Positions 1 to 8,520 of a DNA stretch of 64,000 nt are shown here, one piece after another. The notes under the pieces were generated by a model, which was given only the letters and a program-made list of their open reading frames with translations, was not told where the DNA came from and searched no databases. Where the stretch lies: contig NZ_OZ061315.1 in NCBI RefSeq assembly GCF_964063325.1, positions 3,596,001 through 3,660,000 of the forward strand. Direction: 5' to 3'. The stretch is from Hafnia alvei (lineage in GTDB: Bacteria; Pseudomonadota; Gammaproteobacteria; Enterobacterales; Enterobacteriaceae). The translations under genes were made by a program, and so were the position numbers. Numbering within the stretch: the stretch's first letter is position 1; each line of letters starts with the position of its first letter.

Positions 1-899
1 ATGTTTGGACACCAACGATATTTAGCAAAACTATCCGTAATATTAGAAGCTAGCAAATATGCAGTATTGCCCCACAGATAGTGCTCGTGGTCGGCATTCA
101 CATCTTCCTGATAATCAAATGACTTAACTGGGTTTTCATTGCGATCATACGGTAGACGGAGTAAAAATCTTGGGGCAGTTAAGCCAATATAACGAGCGTC
201 TTCCGTTTCTCTCAAAGCTCGCCATTTCACATAAGCAGGCCCCTCAAAAACGGCTTTTAGCTCTTTGATTGCAGACAATTCAGTAAAGCTATTCAAACCA
301 AAGAACGATGGTGAAACTGAAGATAAAAATGGAGCATGTGCCATCGCGCCTACAGAGCTAACATACTGCAGCAGTTTCATATCTGCCGAACTTTGATTAA
401 ACTCATAGCTGCCAATAATTGAAGCAATCGGTTCACCACCAAATTGCCCATAGCCACTCGCATAAACATGCTTATAGAAACCCGATTGAGAGATTTCAGG
501 TGAATACTCGAAATCATCCAAAAGCTCACTTTTAGTGGCATGCAAAATATGATTTTTAATATTTTCTTTAAAATCAGTACGATCAACGAGTAATTTCAAA
601 GACCGCCATGACGACTCTAGCTCTTTAAACCGTGAGCTATGTAAAACTTCATCCATCTGCTTACTGAGCTTGCTGTCTAGCTCGGCAATCATACGATCAA
701 CTAATAATTTGTTGATAGGCTCGTTATTGCTTCCATTTTCTAAGATATTGCTAATAAATGCTGAAACTCCTTGCTTGGCAATATCATAGGCATCGTCGCC
801 AGGGGTCAGTCGTGTCTGAGCCATTATTTCATTTAGTAATGAAGGTGAATACTCACGCTCTTCAACGTTGTATCCTTCTAATTCTGTTTCTGATGACAT
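1..899 (-). CDS. tssC: Type VI secretion sheath large subunit TssC (VipB), partial
   Basis: Reading from the ATG at 899 on the minus strand gives about 299 codons, open to the window edge, so the C-terminal part is missing. The protein starts MSSETELEGYNVEER and contains the TssC-type stretches QTRLTPGDDAYDIAKQ and LKLLVDRTDFKENIKN. TssC pairs with TssB to build the contractile cytoplasmic sheath of the type VI secretion system. It lies 56 bp downstream of tssB on the same strand, the usual tssBC order, so the rest of the cluster should lie beyond base 1. No frameshift or stop is seen in the visible part. Confidence 0.93.
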   Translation of the reverse strand, partial: MSSETELEGYNVEEREYSPSLLNEIMAQTRLTPGDDAYDIAKQGVSAFISNILENGSNNEPINKLLVDRMIAELDSKLSKQMDEVLHSSRFKELESSWRSLKLLVDRTDFKENIKNHILHATKSELLDDFEYSPEISQSGFYKHVYASGYGQFGGEPIASIIGSYEFNQSSADMKLLQYVSSVGAMAHAPFLSSVSPSFFGLNSFTELSAIKELKAVFEGPAYVKWRALRETEDARYIGLTAPRFLLRLPYDRNENPVKSFDYQEDVNADHEHYLWGNTAYLLASNITDSFAKYRWCPN

Positions 900-955
900 T
901 GGGTTAATTCCTTTTTTACACTCAAAACATTCTCAGAACAAATAACATAATAATG

Positions 956-1465
956 TTATTTAGATTCACCAGCAGCAATAGACATATTTAGCTCGCTTAA
1001 TAGCTGGTCTCTTAACGATTCATCAGACAATAACGATTGTAAGCGAGAACGAAAGGCTGGAATATTCCCTAATGGCCCCTTTAATGCCACCAGTGCTTCT
1101 CTAAGCTCTAAAAGTTTATTTAGCTCTGGCACCTGACGGGCGACACGGTCGGGGGTAAAATCAATCATTGATTCAAAGTTAAGCCGTACGCGTAGGTCGT
1201 CTTTAGCATTGTCTTCTAGGCGATTTGGTACATCCATATCTAGCTGTATATCAGCTTCCTTCATTACCGATGAGAAGTTATACTTATCGATAGAGACCGC
1301 AGGCCTCTCCTCAATTAAAGCATCTTCTGTTGTCCCTTTTAAATCGCCAATAACAAGCAGATTTAAAGGTAATTCAACTTCATCATGCTGCTCCCCCGTA
1401 GATGGAACATACTTTATATTAATTCGTTCCTTGGGAGCGACACTACCTTCTGATTTCTTATTCAT
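956..1465 (-). CDS. tssB: Type VI secretion sheath small subunit TssB (VipA)
   Basis: 169 residues, normal length for TssB. Family features include the start region SVAPKERINIKYVPSTGE, the block ELPLNLLVIGDLKG and the C-terminal region PELNKLLELREALVALKGP. TssB forms heterodimers with TssC that polymerise into the contractile sheath driving the Hcp-VgrG spike. It is the first gene of the visible T6SS operon; nothing recognisable is transcribed into it from upstream, so a promoter should lie in the AT-rich spacer above 1465. Identification is firm; the regulation is not visible. Confidence 0.95.
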   Translation of the reverse strand: MNKKSEGSVAPKERINIKYVPSTGEQHDEVELPLNLLVIGDLKGTTEDALIEERPAVSIDKYNFSSVMKEADIQLDMDVPNRLEDNAKDDLRVRLNFESMIDFTPDRVARQVPELNKLLELREALVALKGPLGNIPAFRSRLQSLLSDESLRDQLLSELNMSIAAGESK

Positions 1466-1870
1466 ATAATAATCCGATTAGTCAATGAGAAAAATAAAAC
1501 TAAAAACGGATTGCTTCGCTAGCAATCTATGCAATAAGTTTTATAACATTTTTTATTATCTATTATAATTTCTAAAAATTTATTTATTCATTCAATACAA
1601 TTAAACTAAGTTACATAAATAATTTCATCAAATGAAAAGTGAGTTAATATTCAAAATACAAATAAATCCAAAGAATATAAATTCACGCCACCACAAATAA
1701 TATGAAATCAATCATCTTTGATATTCTGATGGTATACATCCATAATCAATTAAACACATGACTATAAATACAATTTACTCATACTAAAATATTGTAGTGA
1801 GACATTAGGAGCCGCAATCCACTACACCTAATTTGGCAGCACCAGTGCTTATGTTTAGGCCGTATGACAT

Positions 1871-2155
<285 letters not shown>

Positions 2156-2248
2156 GTGATTCTTGGAGAGAAATAAACCAATTATTATAAAATGTCTAAG
2201 TAGGTTATCGCACAGCTTCTACGCCCTGCAATAACCTCTGAGGATACA

Positions 2249-2779
2249 TTAACCAAATAACGCTATCGGCCAATGATGACCAATCACATAGATAATCACC
2301 GCGGAGAGGACACCCGCCACGATATCATCCACCATGATACCCATGCCGCCGTGAACATTACGATCGAACCAGCGAATTGGCCACGGCTTCCAGATATCCA
2401 GCACACGAAAGACTAGAAAACCGCCTAGCACCCATTGCCAACTATTGACGGGTAGGGCCATCAGCGTTATCCACATGCCAACAAACTCGTCCCACACAAT
2501 GCTGCCGTGGTCGTGTGTTTTCATATCCTTCGCCGTGCGATGACAGATATAAACCCCGATGCAAATACTAAACATCACGACCAGCGAGTAAAGCTGCCAC
2601 GGTAGCTGGATCAACAATAGCCAAAACGGGATTGAGGCTATAGACCCCATAGTCCCGGGCATAATCGGGCTCAAACCGCTGCCGAATCCTGTTGCTAGTA
2701 AATGCCACGGGTTGCTCATGCGCAGGCGCGCTTTCGCAGCCTGGCTGTCGTACTTGCTAATTTTTGCCAAAATGGTCAA
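2249..2779 (-). CDS. pgpA: Phosphatidylglycerophosphatase A
   Basis: 176 residues, very close to E. coli PgpA: MSNPWHLLATGFGSGLSP near the N-terminus, then HDHGSIVWDEFVGMW, FRVLDIWKPWPIRWFDRN and the C-terminal GGMGIMVDDIVAGVLSA block. It is an inner-membrane enzyme that dephosphorylates phosphatidylglycerophosphate to phosphatidylglycerol. Several hydrophobic segments are visible. The start overlaps the end of thiL by 23 bp, as in E. coli, implying translational coupling. It is the last gene of the nusB-thiL-pgpA run here. Confidence 0.97.
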   Translation of the reverse strand: MTILAKISKYDSQAAKARLRMSNPWHLLATGFGSGLSPIMPGTMGSIASIPFWLLLIQLPWQLYSLVVMFSICIGVYICHRTAKDMKTHDHGSIVWDEFVGMWITLMALPVNSWQWVLGGFLVFRVLDIWKPWPIRWFDRNVHGGMGIMVDDIVAGVLSAVIIYVIGHHWPIALFG

Positions 2780-3734
2780 ATCCTTGAAGATCTAATTCCA
2801 CCTGAGCGTTACCACGCCAGAACCGCATACCATCAGCCGCTGGGGCAATTTGTCCAATGCAGGTAAAATCAGCGCCCAACAAGCCTAGTGCAACATCTAA
2901 CGCACCACGATGCAGCTCAGGAACGGTAAAACATAGCTCGTAATCTTCGCCGCCGGACAACGCCCACCGTAGTGCCTGTTCCGGTGTTGTATTATTCGTT
3001 AAGCTTGCTGACATCGGTAAATCGTCTAGGTAAAGATTAGCACCACAATCGCTAGCTTTCAGAATATGCCCCAAGTCTGAAACAACACCATCAGAAATAT
3101 CAATCGCCGAGCTGGCAAGATCTCTCAATGCTTGTCCTTGTAACACGCGCGGATGGGGTCGCAGATGGCGATGAATTAGCGCATTACGCTCCTCATCATC
3201 TTCTACCGAAAGTCGATTCTGTAAAATAGCTAATCCAGCGGCGCTATCTCCTAACGTACCGGTAACATAAATCCAATCACCGATACGGGCGCCGCTGCGC
3301 AGTAATGCGCGCCCAGCAGGCACTAGGCCATTGATGGTGTAGGTGATGCTTAACGGGCCGCGGGTGGTGTCACCGCCAATTAGCTGCATACCGTAATAAT
3401 CAAGCTGCTCGAATAAACTATCGCTAAAACGTGCAAGCCACGGCTCATTGATTTCAGGGAGCGTCAGTGCCAAAGAAACCCATGCAGGATCTGCCCCCAT
3501 AGCCGCCAAATCGCTCAGGTTTACAGCTAAAGATTTATAGCCTAAATCGGCAGGATCGATATCAGGTAAGAAATGAATGCCAGATACTAGGGTATCGGTG
3601 CTGATTGCAATCAGCTGTTTTTCAGAAACGGAAAGCAGGGCACAATCATCACCAATTCCCTGCTGCACATCCCGACGAGCCGTCCGATGACGGTTAAAGT
3701 AGCGGGCAATAACATCAAATTCGCCGCATGCCAT
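2757..3734 (-). CDS. thiL: Thiamine-monophosphate kinase
   Basis: 325 residues, starting MACGEFDVIARYF as in E. coli ThiL. It phosphorylates thiamine monophosphate to the active cofactor thiamine diphosphate in the cytoplasm. Family features are GIGDDCALL, the STDTLVSGIHF stretch, NLSDLAAMGADPAW and IGGDTTRGP (metal and nucleotide binding), and SGGEDYELCF near the C-terminus. It lies downstream of nusB, separated by 139 bp that contains a terminator-like hairpin, and overlaps pgpA at its 3' end. Confidence 0.97.
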   Translation of the reverse strand: MACGEFDVIARYFNRHRTARRDVQQGIGDDCALLSVSEKQLIAISTDTLVSGIHFLPDIDPADLGYKSLAVNLSDLAAMGADPAWVSLALTLPEINEPWLARFSDSLFEQLDYYGMQLIGGDTTRGPLSITYTINGLVPAGRALLRSGARIGDWIYVTGTLGDSAAGLAILQNRLSVEDDEERNALIHRHLRPHPRVLQGQALRDLASSAIDISDGVVSDLGHILKASDCGANLYLDDLPMSASLTNNTTPEQALRWALSGGEDYELCFTVPELHRGALDVALGLLGADFTCIGQIAPAADGMRFWRGNAQVELDLQGFDHFGKN

Positions 3735-3795
3735 AACACATTTCCTGAGTGGTTTAATGATACTACTCTTCTATGTTTACCTAATTTTGCCCAAC

Positions 3796-3821
3796 AAAAA
3801 GGCCGGAGAACCGGCCTTTTT
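3796..3821 (-). terminator. Hairpin with A/T flanks between nusB and thiL
   Basis: AAAAA then GGCCGG, loop AGAA, CCGGCC and TTTTT: a compact symmetric Rho-independent-type terminator. It could reduce read-through from nusB into thiL. Confidence 0.75.
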
Positions 3822-3873
3822 GGGTGTACGAAATGGCCCGAGGGCTTCCGTCAGGTAAACCTGAACAGCAATC

Positions 3874-4293
3874 TTATCTTTTAGATTTACGAATTGTTGG
3901 AGCAACTTTATCCAGTACGCCGTTAACAAACTTGTGGCTATCTTCAGCGCCAAAAGTTTTTGCGAGCTCAATACCTTCATTAATTGCAACTTTGTAAGGG
4001 ACGTCTTCGCGCTTGCTCAGTTCAAACAGAGAAATACGCAGAACCGCTCTCTCAACCTGACCCAATTCTTCCAACTGACGCGATAATACTGGCGCCATCA
4101 GGCCATCCAAATATTCTGCGTTAGTAGCGACACCAGACAATAGCTCACGGAAGTAGCTAATATCGACATCTTTGACGTCCTGCTCTGACAAGAACTGATA
4201 CTCAACATCAGCAATGTCGTTTTTGGATATCTGCCAAGAATAAAGTGCTTGAACAGCACATTCACGGGCGCGGCGGCGAGCAGCAGGTTTCAC
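3874..4293 (-). CDS. nusB: Transcription antitermination factor NusB
   Basis: 139 residues, the E. coli length. It begins MKPAARRRARECAVQALYSW and ends KFVNGVLDKVAPTIRKSKR, both typical of NusB. NusB binds boxA RNA with ribosomal protein S10 in antitermination complexes on rRNA operons. It follows ribH by 20 bp, the conserved ribD-ribH-nusB order, so it is probably co-transcribed with the riboflavin genes. Confidence 0.97.
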   Translation of the reverse strand: MKPAARRRARECAVQALYSWQISKNDIADVEYQFLSEQDVKDVDISYFRELLSGVATNAEYLDGLMAPVLSRQLEELGQVERAVLRISLFELSKREDVPYKVAINEGIELAKTFGAEDSHKFVNGVLDKVAPTIRKSKR

Positions 4294-4313
4294 GGAATTC
4301 CCCTTACTAAAAA

Positions 4314-4784
4314 TCAGGCTTTAATTGCTTTAAGAACATTGATCATTTCGAGAGCGGTCAGGGCAGCTTCTGCACCTTTATTGCCCGCTTTAGTCCCAGC
4401 ACGTTCAATGGCTTGTTCGATACTTTCGGTAGTCAGTACGCCAAATGCGACAGGTACAACGCTGTTCATGGCTACACTTGCCAGACCAGAGCTGCATTCT
4501 CCTGCAACAAATTCAAAGTGGGCAGTACCGCCACGGATTACGGTTCCCAAGGCGACAACCGCATCATAGCGGTTAGTGTCGGTCAGCGCGCGAACGGCTA
4601 ATGGCAGTTCGTAGGCACCCGGAACCCAAACTACAGTGATATTGTCATCAGAAACCTGGCCAATACGTTTCAGGGCGTCAATCGCACCTTCCAGCAAGCT
4701 GTCGTTAATGAAATTGTTAAAACGCGCAATAGCGATAGCAACACGAGCCTGTGGAGCAGCAACAACGCCTTCAATCGTTTTCAT
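4314..4784 (-). CDS. ribH: 6,7-dimethyl-8-ribityllumazine synthase
   Basis: 156 residues (called ribE in older E. coli nomenclature). It condenses the pyrimidine product of the RibD pathway with dihydroxybutanone phosphate to give lumazine, the riboflavin precursor. Diagnostic stretches are ARFNNFINDSLLEGA, VWVPGAYELPLAV, ALGTVIRGGTAHFEFV and the late GNKGAEAALTALEM region. It sits 170 bp downstream of ribD and 20 bp upstream of nusB. Confidence 0.97.
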   Translation of the reverse strand: MKTIEGVVAAPQARVAIAIARFNNFINDSLLEGAIDALKRIGQVSDDNITVVWVPGAYELPLAVRALTDTNRYDAVVALGTVIRGGTAHFEFVAGECSSGLASVAMNSVVPVAFGVLTTESIEQAIERAGTKAGNKGAEAALTALEMINVLKAIKA

Positions 4785-4814
4785 ACAGTTTCCTTAAAAT
4801 CTTTATGTTCAATA

Positions 4815-4843
4815 CCCCTATCTCTCTTCAGAGCGAATAGGGG
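4815..4843 (-). other. Hairpin in the ribD-ribH spacer
   Basis: CCCCTAT at 4815-4821 pairs with ATAGGGG at 4837-4843 across a 15-nt loop. It lies just upstream of ribH. It lacks a T tract on the minus strand, so a structured leader is more likely than a terminator. It does not have the multi-stem layout of an FMN riboswitch. Confidence 0.4.
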
Positions 4844-4954
4844 GGCGGATTCTACCACATTCTTTCGTCCCCTGCTCAGGTGCATTTCGCTAACTTGGGG
4901 CAGGCGATGAGATGAAACAAAAATAAAGCAGTAAAAACAACGCTCAGAGCATGA

Positions 4955-6079
4955 TTAGTACGCGTTACGTAGTACAACACGTAAATCTGAGCCCACAGGC
5001 ATCACTTCGCTAAATACAAACTGAGGTGCATCCGCCAGTTCAGTCAAACCAGGTAATACGCACAAACCGCGCGCGCTATCGCCCAGCAGTTTTGGCGCAA
5101 TATAAACAATCAGCTCATCGACTAAGCCAGCCTGTAGCAAAGCTCCGGCCAAGGATGCACCAGCTTCCACCCAAACCGAATTGATCTGCTGCTTGCCCAG
5201 TTGCATCATTAACACAACCAGATCCAGCCCTTGGCCGTACTGTGGAATAGAGAGTTGCTTGACACCTTCTGGCCACACTTGTTCATCAGGATGAATTCTT
5301 GCCAACAGCGTCTCGCCCAGCTGTGAGACAATTTTATGCGCTGGTGTGACGCGGTTTTGGCTATCAACAATAACGCGTAGCGGTTGGCGAAGATGCTCTT
5401 TCGGGTAGGCCTGCTGAGTCGTTACATCTAATTCATCCCAGCGCACGGTAAGTGAGGGATCATCAGCCAGCACCGTGGCGCTGGAGCTCAATATTGCTGA
5501 GCTCTGGGCACGGTATCGCTGCACGTCCTGCCGTGCCGCAGCCGACGTGATCCACTGACTTTCGCCAGATGCCATCGCCGTTTTGCCATCTAAAGATGCC
5601 GCCATCTTCAGTTGCACAAAAGGGAAACCAGTCCGCATGCGTTTGAGAAAGCCACGGTTGACGGCTTCGGCTTCATTCATCATCAGACCATGACTAACAT
5701 CGATACCTGCTTGTTGCAGCTTGAATAGACCGCGTCCTGCGACGTTGGGGTTCGGATCCTGCATTGCCGCAACCACTCGGCTGACGCCAGCAGCGATTAA
5801 CGCATCGGCACAAGGTGGTGTGCGTCCGTGATGGCTGCATGGTTCAAGGGTGACATAGGCCGTTGCGCCGCGGGCTTTCTCCCCTGCCATACGTAACGCA
5901 TGAACCTCAGCGTGAGGCTCACCGGCGCGTAGGTGATAACCTTCCCCTACAATCTCATTGTTAAGAACGACAACGCAGCCAACATTGGGATTCGGCGTGG
6001 TGGTGAAACGCCCACGGCGTGCTAGCTCAAAGGCTCTCGCCATATAAAATTCGTCGCCACGCTGCTGATCTTGCTGCAT
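4955..6079 (-). CDS. ribD: Bifunctional diaminohydroxyphosphoribosylaminopyrimidine deaminase / 5-amino-6-(5-phosphoribosylamino)uracil reductase
   Basis: 374 residues, close to the E. coli length of 367. The N-terminal deaminase domain has the zinc motif HAEVHA and PCSHHGRTPPC (first 145 residues); the C-terminal reductase domain carries MAASLDGKTAMASGESQWIT, SSATVLADDPSLTVRW and VWVEAGASLAGALLQ. It carries out two consecutive early steps of riboflavin synthesis. It follows nrdR by 59 bp, a conserved Enterobacterales order. The start gives a few more N-terminal residues than E. coli RibD. Confidence 0.96.
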   Translation of the reverse strand: MQQDQQRGDEFYMARAFELARRGRFTTTPNPNVGCVVVLNNEIVGEGYHLRAGEPHAEVHALRMAGEKARGATAYVTLEPCSHHGRTPPCADALIAAGVSRVVAAMQDPNPNVAGRGLFKLQQAGIDVSHGLMMNEAEAVNRGFLKRMRTGFPFVQLKMAASLDGKTAMASGESQWITSAAARQDVQRYRAQSSAILSSSATVLADDPSLTVRWDELDVTTQQAYPKEHLRQPLRVIVDSQNRVTPAHKIVSQLGETLLARIHPDEQVWPEGVKQLSIPQYGQGLDLVVLMMQLGKQQINSVWVEAGASLAGALLQAGLVDELIVYIAPKLLGDSARGLCVLPGLTELADAPQFVFSEVMPVGSDLRVVLRNAY

Positions 6080-6138
6080 AAATATCGTCCAAAAATGAAA
6101 TAAACGCTAAGCTGGTACTGTCAAATATTGAAAATAGC

Positions 6139-6588
6139 CTAGTCCTGTAGTTTCGCGATTTCTTCGCCAAACTCGCGGATGTCTTCAAAGCTACGATATA
6201 CGGAAGCAAAGCGGATATAGGCAACTTTATCGAGTTTTTTCAGCGCATCCATGACGAGGTTGCCTACCATTTTAGTAGGAACTTCGCGCTCGCCGGTGGC
6301 ACGTAACTGAGATTTAATATGGCTGATCGCCATTTCAACGTCATCTGAGTTTACAGGGCGTTTTTCTAATGCTTTTAAGATGCCACTGCGTAACTTATCT
6401 TCGTTAAACGGTTCTCGAACGTCATTACTTTTGATGACGCGAGGCATCACCAGTTCAGCAACCTCAAAGGTGGTGAAACGTTCGTTACAAACCAGACACT
6501 GGCGGCGGCGGCGCACTTGAGTACCATCACCAACCAAACGGGAATCAATAACTTTGGTATCAACGGCGGAACAAAATGGGCAATGCAT
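6139..6588 (-). CDS. nrdR: Ribonucleotide reductase transcriptional repressor NrdR
   Basis: 149 residues, the family length, using the ATG at 6588 (AGGAAG ribosome site just upstream); a longer reading frame to 6705 is not supported. The zinc ribbon cysteines are C3, C6, C31 and C34, followed by an ATP-cone domain (VIKSNDVREPFNEDKL onwards). NrdR senses ATP/dATP and represses nrd operons. It is the first gene of the nrdR-ribD-ribH-nusB group. Confidence 0.97.
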   Translation of the reverse strand: MHCPFCSAVDTKVIDSRLVGDGTQVRRRRQCLVCNERFTTFEVAELVMPRVIKSNDVREPFNEDKLRSGILKALEKRPVNSDDVEMAISHIKSQLRATGEREVPTKMVGNLVMDALKKLDKVAYIRFASVYRSFEDIREFGEEIAKLQD

Positions 6589-6923
6589 AGCTCTTCCTGA
6601 AAGGCCTGAGATAACGCTAGTGTACCCCGAAGTGACATAACAACAAAAGGAAGTCAGTTTACCAATTATGCGGTAAATAACACATTTCCATCGAACATTG
6701 ACCAATGAGTGCTATTTAATGCCTTTTCTGCACTATTTGTTGTCTCATTGTTGTCTCAGCGCTAATCGTTCTCAAGTTTCAAGAAACCTGAATAGACAAA
6801 CTTATTACGCATTATTTCCAGCAAACTATACTTATTGATATCGGAAACAAAGCAATTAGCATGTGACATTCAGAGCAAAGGCGATTAATCTTTTATCTAT
6901 GTCCATAATAAATCGAGCGATCT
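6589..6923. promoter_or_regulatory. Divergent promoter region nrdR / yajI
   Basis: 335 bp between oppositely oriented genes. It contains a perfect tandem duplication of TTGTTGTCTCA at 6737-6747 and 6748-6758, followed near 6774-6786 by the short dyad GTTTCAAGAAAC. No RNA gene was seen. I cannot assign promoters confidently. Confidence 0.45.
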
Positions 6924-7457
6924 ATGTCTATATTCCGCCCTTTATTCGTGCTTGCCCCTTTGGCATTGATGCTAACGGCATGCGCTTCTGATCCTAAAAC
7001 TGAAGCTCTTCAGTCTGAAGTTCAGGAGCTGACACAAAAAGTCCAGAAACTAAGCACTGAAGCTGAGTATCTGGAGCGTCAGAAAGCGATGAACGAAAAT
7101 AATGAACAGCGTATTTACCTGATCCCTGCGGCTAATAGTGACGCATTAGGGATCACAAGTCTTGGTCAACTACGCATCTTAATCAGCCATCTTGAGCCTG
7201 AAGCAGACGGCAGCAAAGCCGTATTGCAGATCAAAACGGCCAATGGTTCGATTTTGCCTAGCTTCACCGGCTCTCTGGAATGGGGTACGTTAAATCAGGC
7301 AACGCTGGAACCTGACCAAAGCAGTATCCTGTCGCAAAATATCAGCTTCACGAGCCCTGCTGCACCAACCAATGTCACCAGCATGGAAGTCCGCTTCAGC
7401 GATATCTCGCCGGAGAACCTTGGTTTCATCCGCCTCAGTGGCTTAGAACGTCAGTAG
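6924..7457 (+). CDS. yajI: DUF3251 lipoprotein YajI
   Basis: 177 residues with a lipoprotein signal: a hydrophobic N-terminus ending in the lipobox LTAC, cysteine 20. A short coiled-coil-like segment follows (SEVQELTQKVQKLSTEAEYLERQ), then a beta-rich C-terminal domain. The match is to E. coli YajI, also next to nrdR; its function is unknown. Likely anchored in the outer or inner membrane facing the periplasm. A strong terminator follows at 7481. Confidence 0.88.
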   Translation: MSIFRPLFVLAPLALMLTACASDPKTEALQSEVQELTQKVQKLSTEAEYLERQKAMNENNEQRIYLIPAANSDALGITSLGQLRILISHLEPEADGSKAVLQIKTANGSILPSFTGSLEWGTLNQATLEPDQSSILSQNISFTSPAAPTNVTSMEVRFSDISPENLGFIRLSGLERQ

Positions 7458-7480
7458 TTTTACGCTGACATGCAAGCATA

Positions 7481-7508
7481 AAAAAACCCCGCCGAGGCGG
7501 GGTTTTTT
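7481..7508. terminator. Bidirectional terminator between yajI and secF
   Basis: AAAAAA, CCCCGCC, a two-base loop, GGCGGGG and TTTTTT. It is symmetric and serves both convergent genes. Confidence 0.93.
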
Positions 7509-7538
7509 GTCACTCTAACCGACAGTATTTCACGGTTA

Positions 7539-8510
7539 TTACGGCAGAATTGACGGCTGATCCGCCCCTTCTTTTTCTACCTTCTGCTGCAACATGTGTT
7601 CACGCTTCATGCCAAGTTTCAGCGCCAGCGCGGATGCGACATAGATGGAAGAGGCCGTACCGATAGAAACACCGATCAGCATGGTCAGCGAGAAGCCCTT
7701 CAGCATCGGCCCACCGAATAAATACAGCATCAGGATAACCATCAACGTGGTGCCTGAAGTGATCAATGTTCGATGTAACGTTTGTGTCAACGACACGTTG
7801 AAGATTTCGTAAGGTGTTCCGCGGCGGATCTTGCGGAAATTCTCACGAATACGGTCGGAAACCACGATACTATCGTTAAGTGAGTAGCCGATAACCGACA
7901 TCAGCGATGCGACGATGGTTAAATCGATCTCAATATGGAACAACGACAATACGCCCAAGGTGATGATCACGTCATGCAACAATGCAATAACCACCCCAGC
8001 AGCTAAACGCCATTCGAACCGAACACCAACGTAGATCAAAATGGCAAGCAGCGCTACCAACAGCGCCATCGCACCGTGCTGTGCCAGATCTTCACCAACG
8101 CTCGGCCCGACAAACTCAATACGCTTTACCGTTGCATTCTGGTTGGTGGCCTCGTTAATCACGCCAAGGACTTTGCTGCCTAACGCTTCACCACTCGCTT
8201 CGCTGGTAGTCGGAGGCATACGCACAACAATGTCACGGCTGCTACCAAAATTCTGCAACAGCGGATCAACGAAGCCGGCTTTCTGCAAAGCATCACGCAT
8301 CATGTCCATATCCGCTGGTTTTTCCAGCGAAACTTCGATGACGGTACCACCGGTAAAATCGAGTCCTAAGTTGAACTTATTCACGCCAATAATTGCGATA
8401 GAAAGTATCAACAGAAAACCAGAAATACCGAAAGCCCAGTAGTCCCAGCGCATAAAGTCATAGACTCTACGGCCGTAGTTTAATTGCTCAACACTATATT
8501 CCTGTGCCAC
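7539..8510 (-). CDS. secF: Protein translocase accessory subunit SecF
   Basis: 323 residues, six predicted membrane segments. The first periplasmic region starts NKFNLGLDFTGGTVIEVSL; the later block has VGPSVGEDL, SVIGYSLNDSIVVSDRIREN and a C-terminal LKLGMKREHMLQQK tail. SecF works with SecD and YajC, using the proton motive force to help protein export through SecYEG. It is 10 bp downstream of secD. Confidence 0.98.
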   Translation of the reverse strand: MAQEYSVEQLNYGRRVYDFMRWDYWAFGISGFLLILSIAIIGVNKFNLGLDFTGGTVIEVSLEKPADMDMMRDALQKAGFVDPLLQNFGSSRDIVVRMPPTTSEASGEALGSKVLGVINEATNQNATVKRIEFVGPSVGEDLAQHGAMALLVALLAILIYVGVRFEWRLAAGVVIALLHDVIITLGVLSLFHIEIDLTIVASLMSVIGYSLNDSIVVSDRIRENFRKIRRGTPYEIFNVSLTQTLHRTLITSGTTLMVILMLYLFGGPMLKGFSLTMLIGVSIGTASSIYVASALALKLGMKREHMLQQKVEKEGADQPSILP

Positions 8511-8520
8511 AACGCACTCC

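Noticed and set aside
4785..4954. Possible FMN riboswitch in the ribD-ribH spacer
   Set aside because: Only one short stem is seen; the conserved multi-helix layout of FMN riboswitches is absent.
6589..6705. Extended NrdR start at 6705
   Set aside because: NrdR proteins begin MHCPFC; the 39 extra residues have no family match and the AGGAAG site is at 6588.
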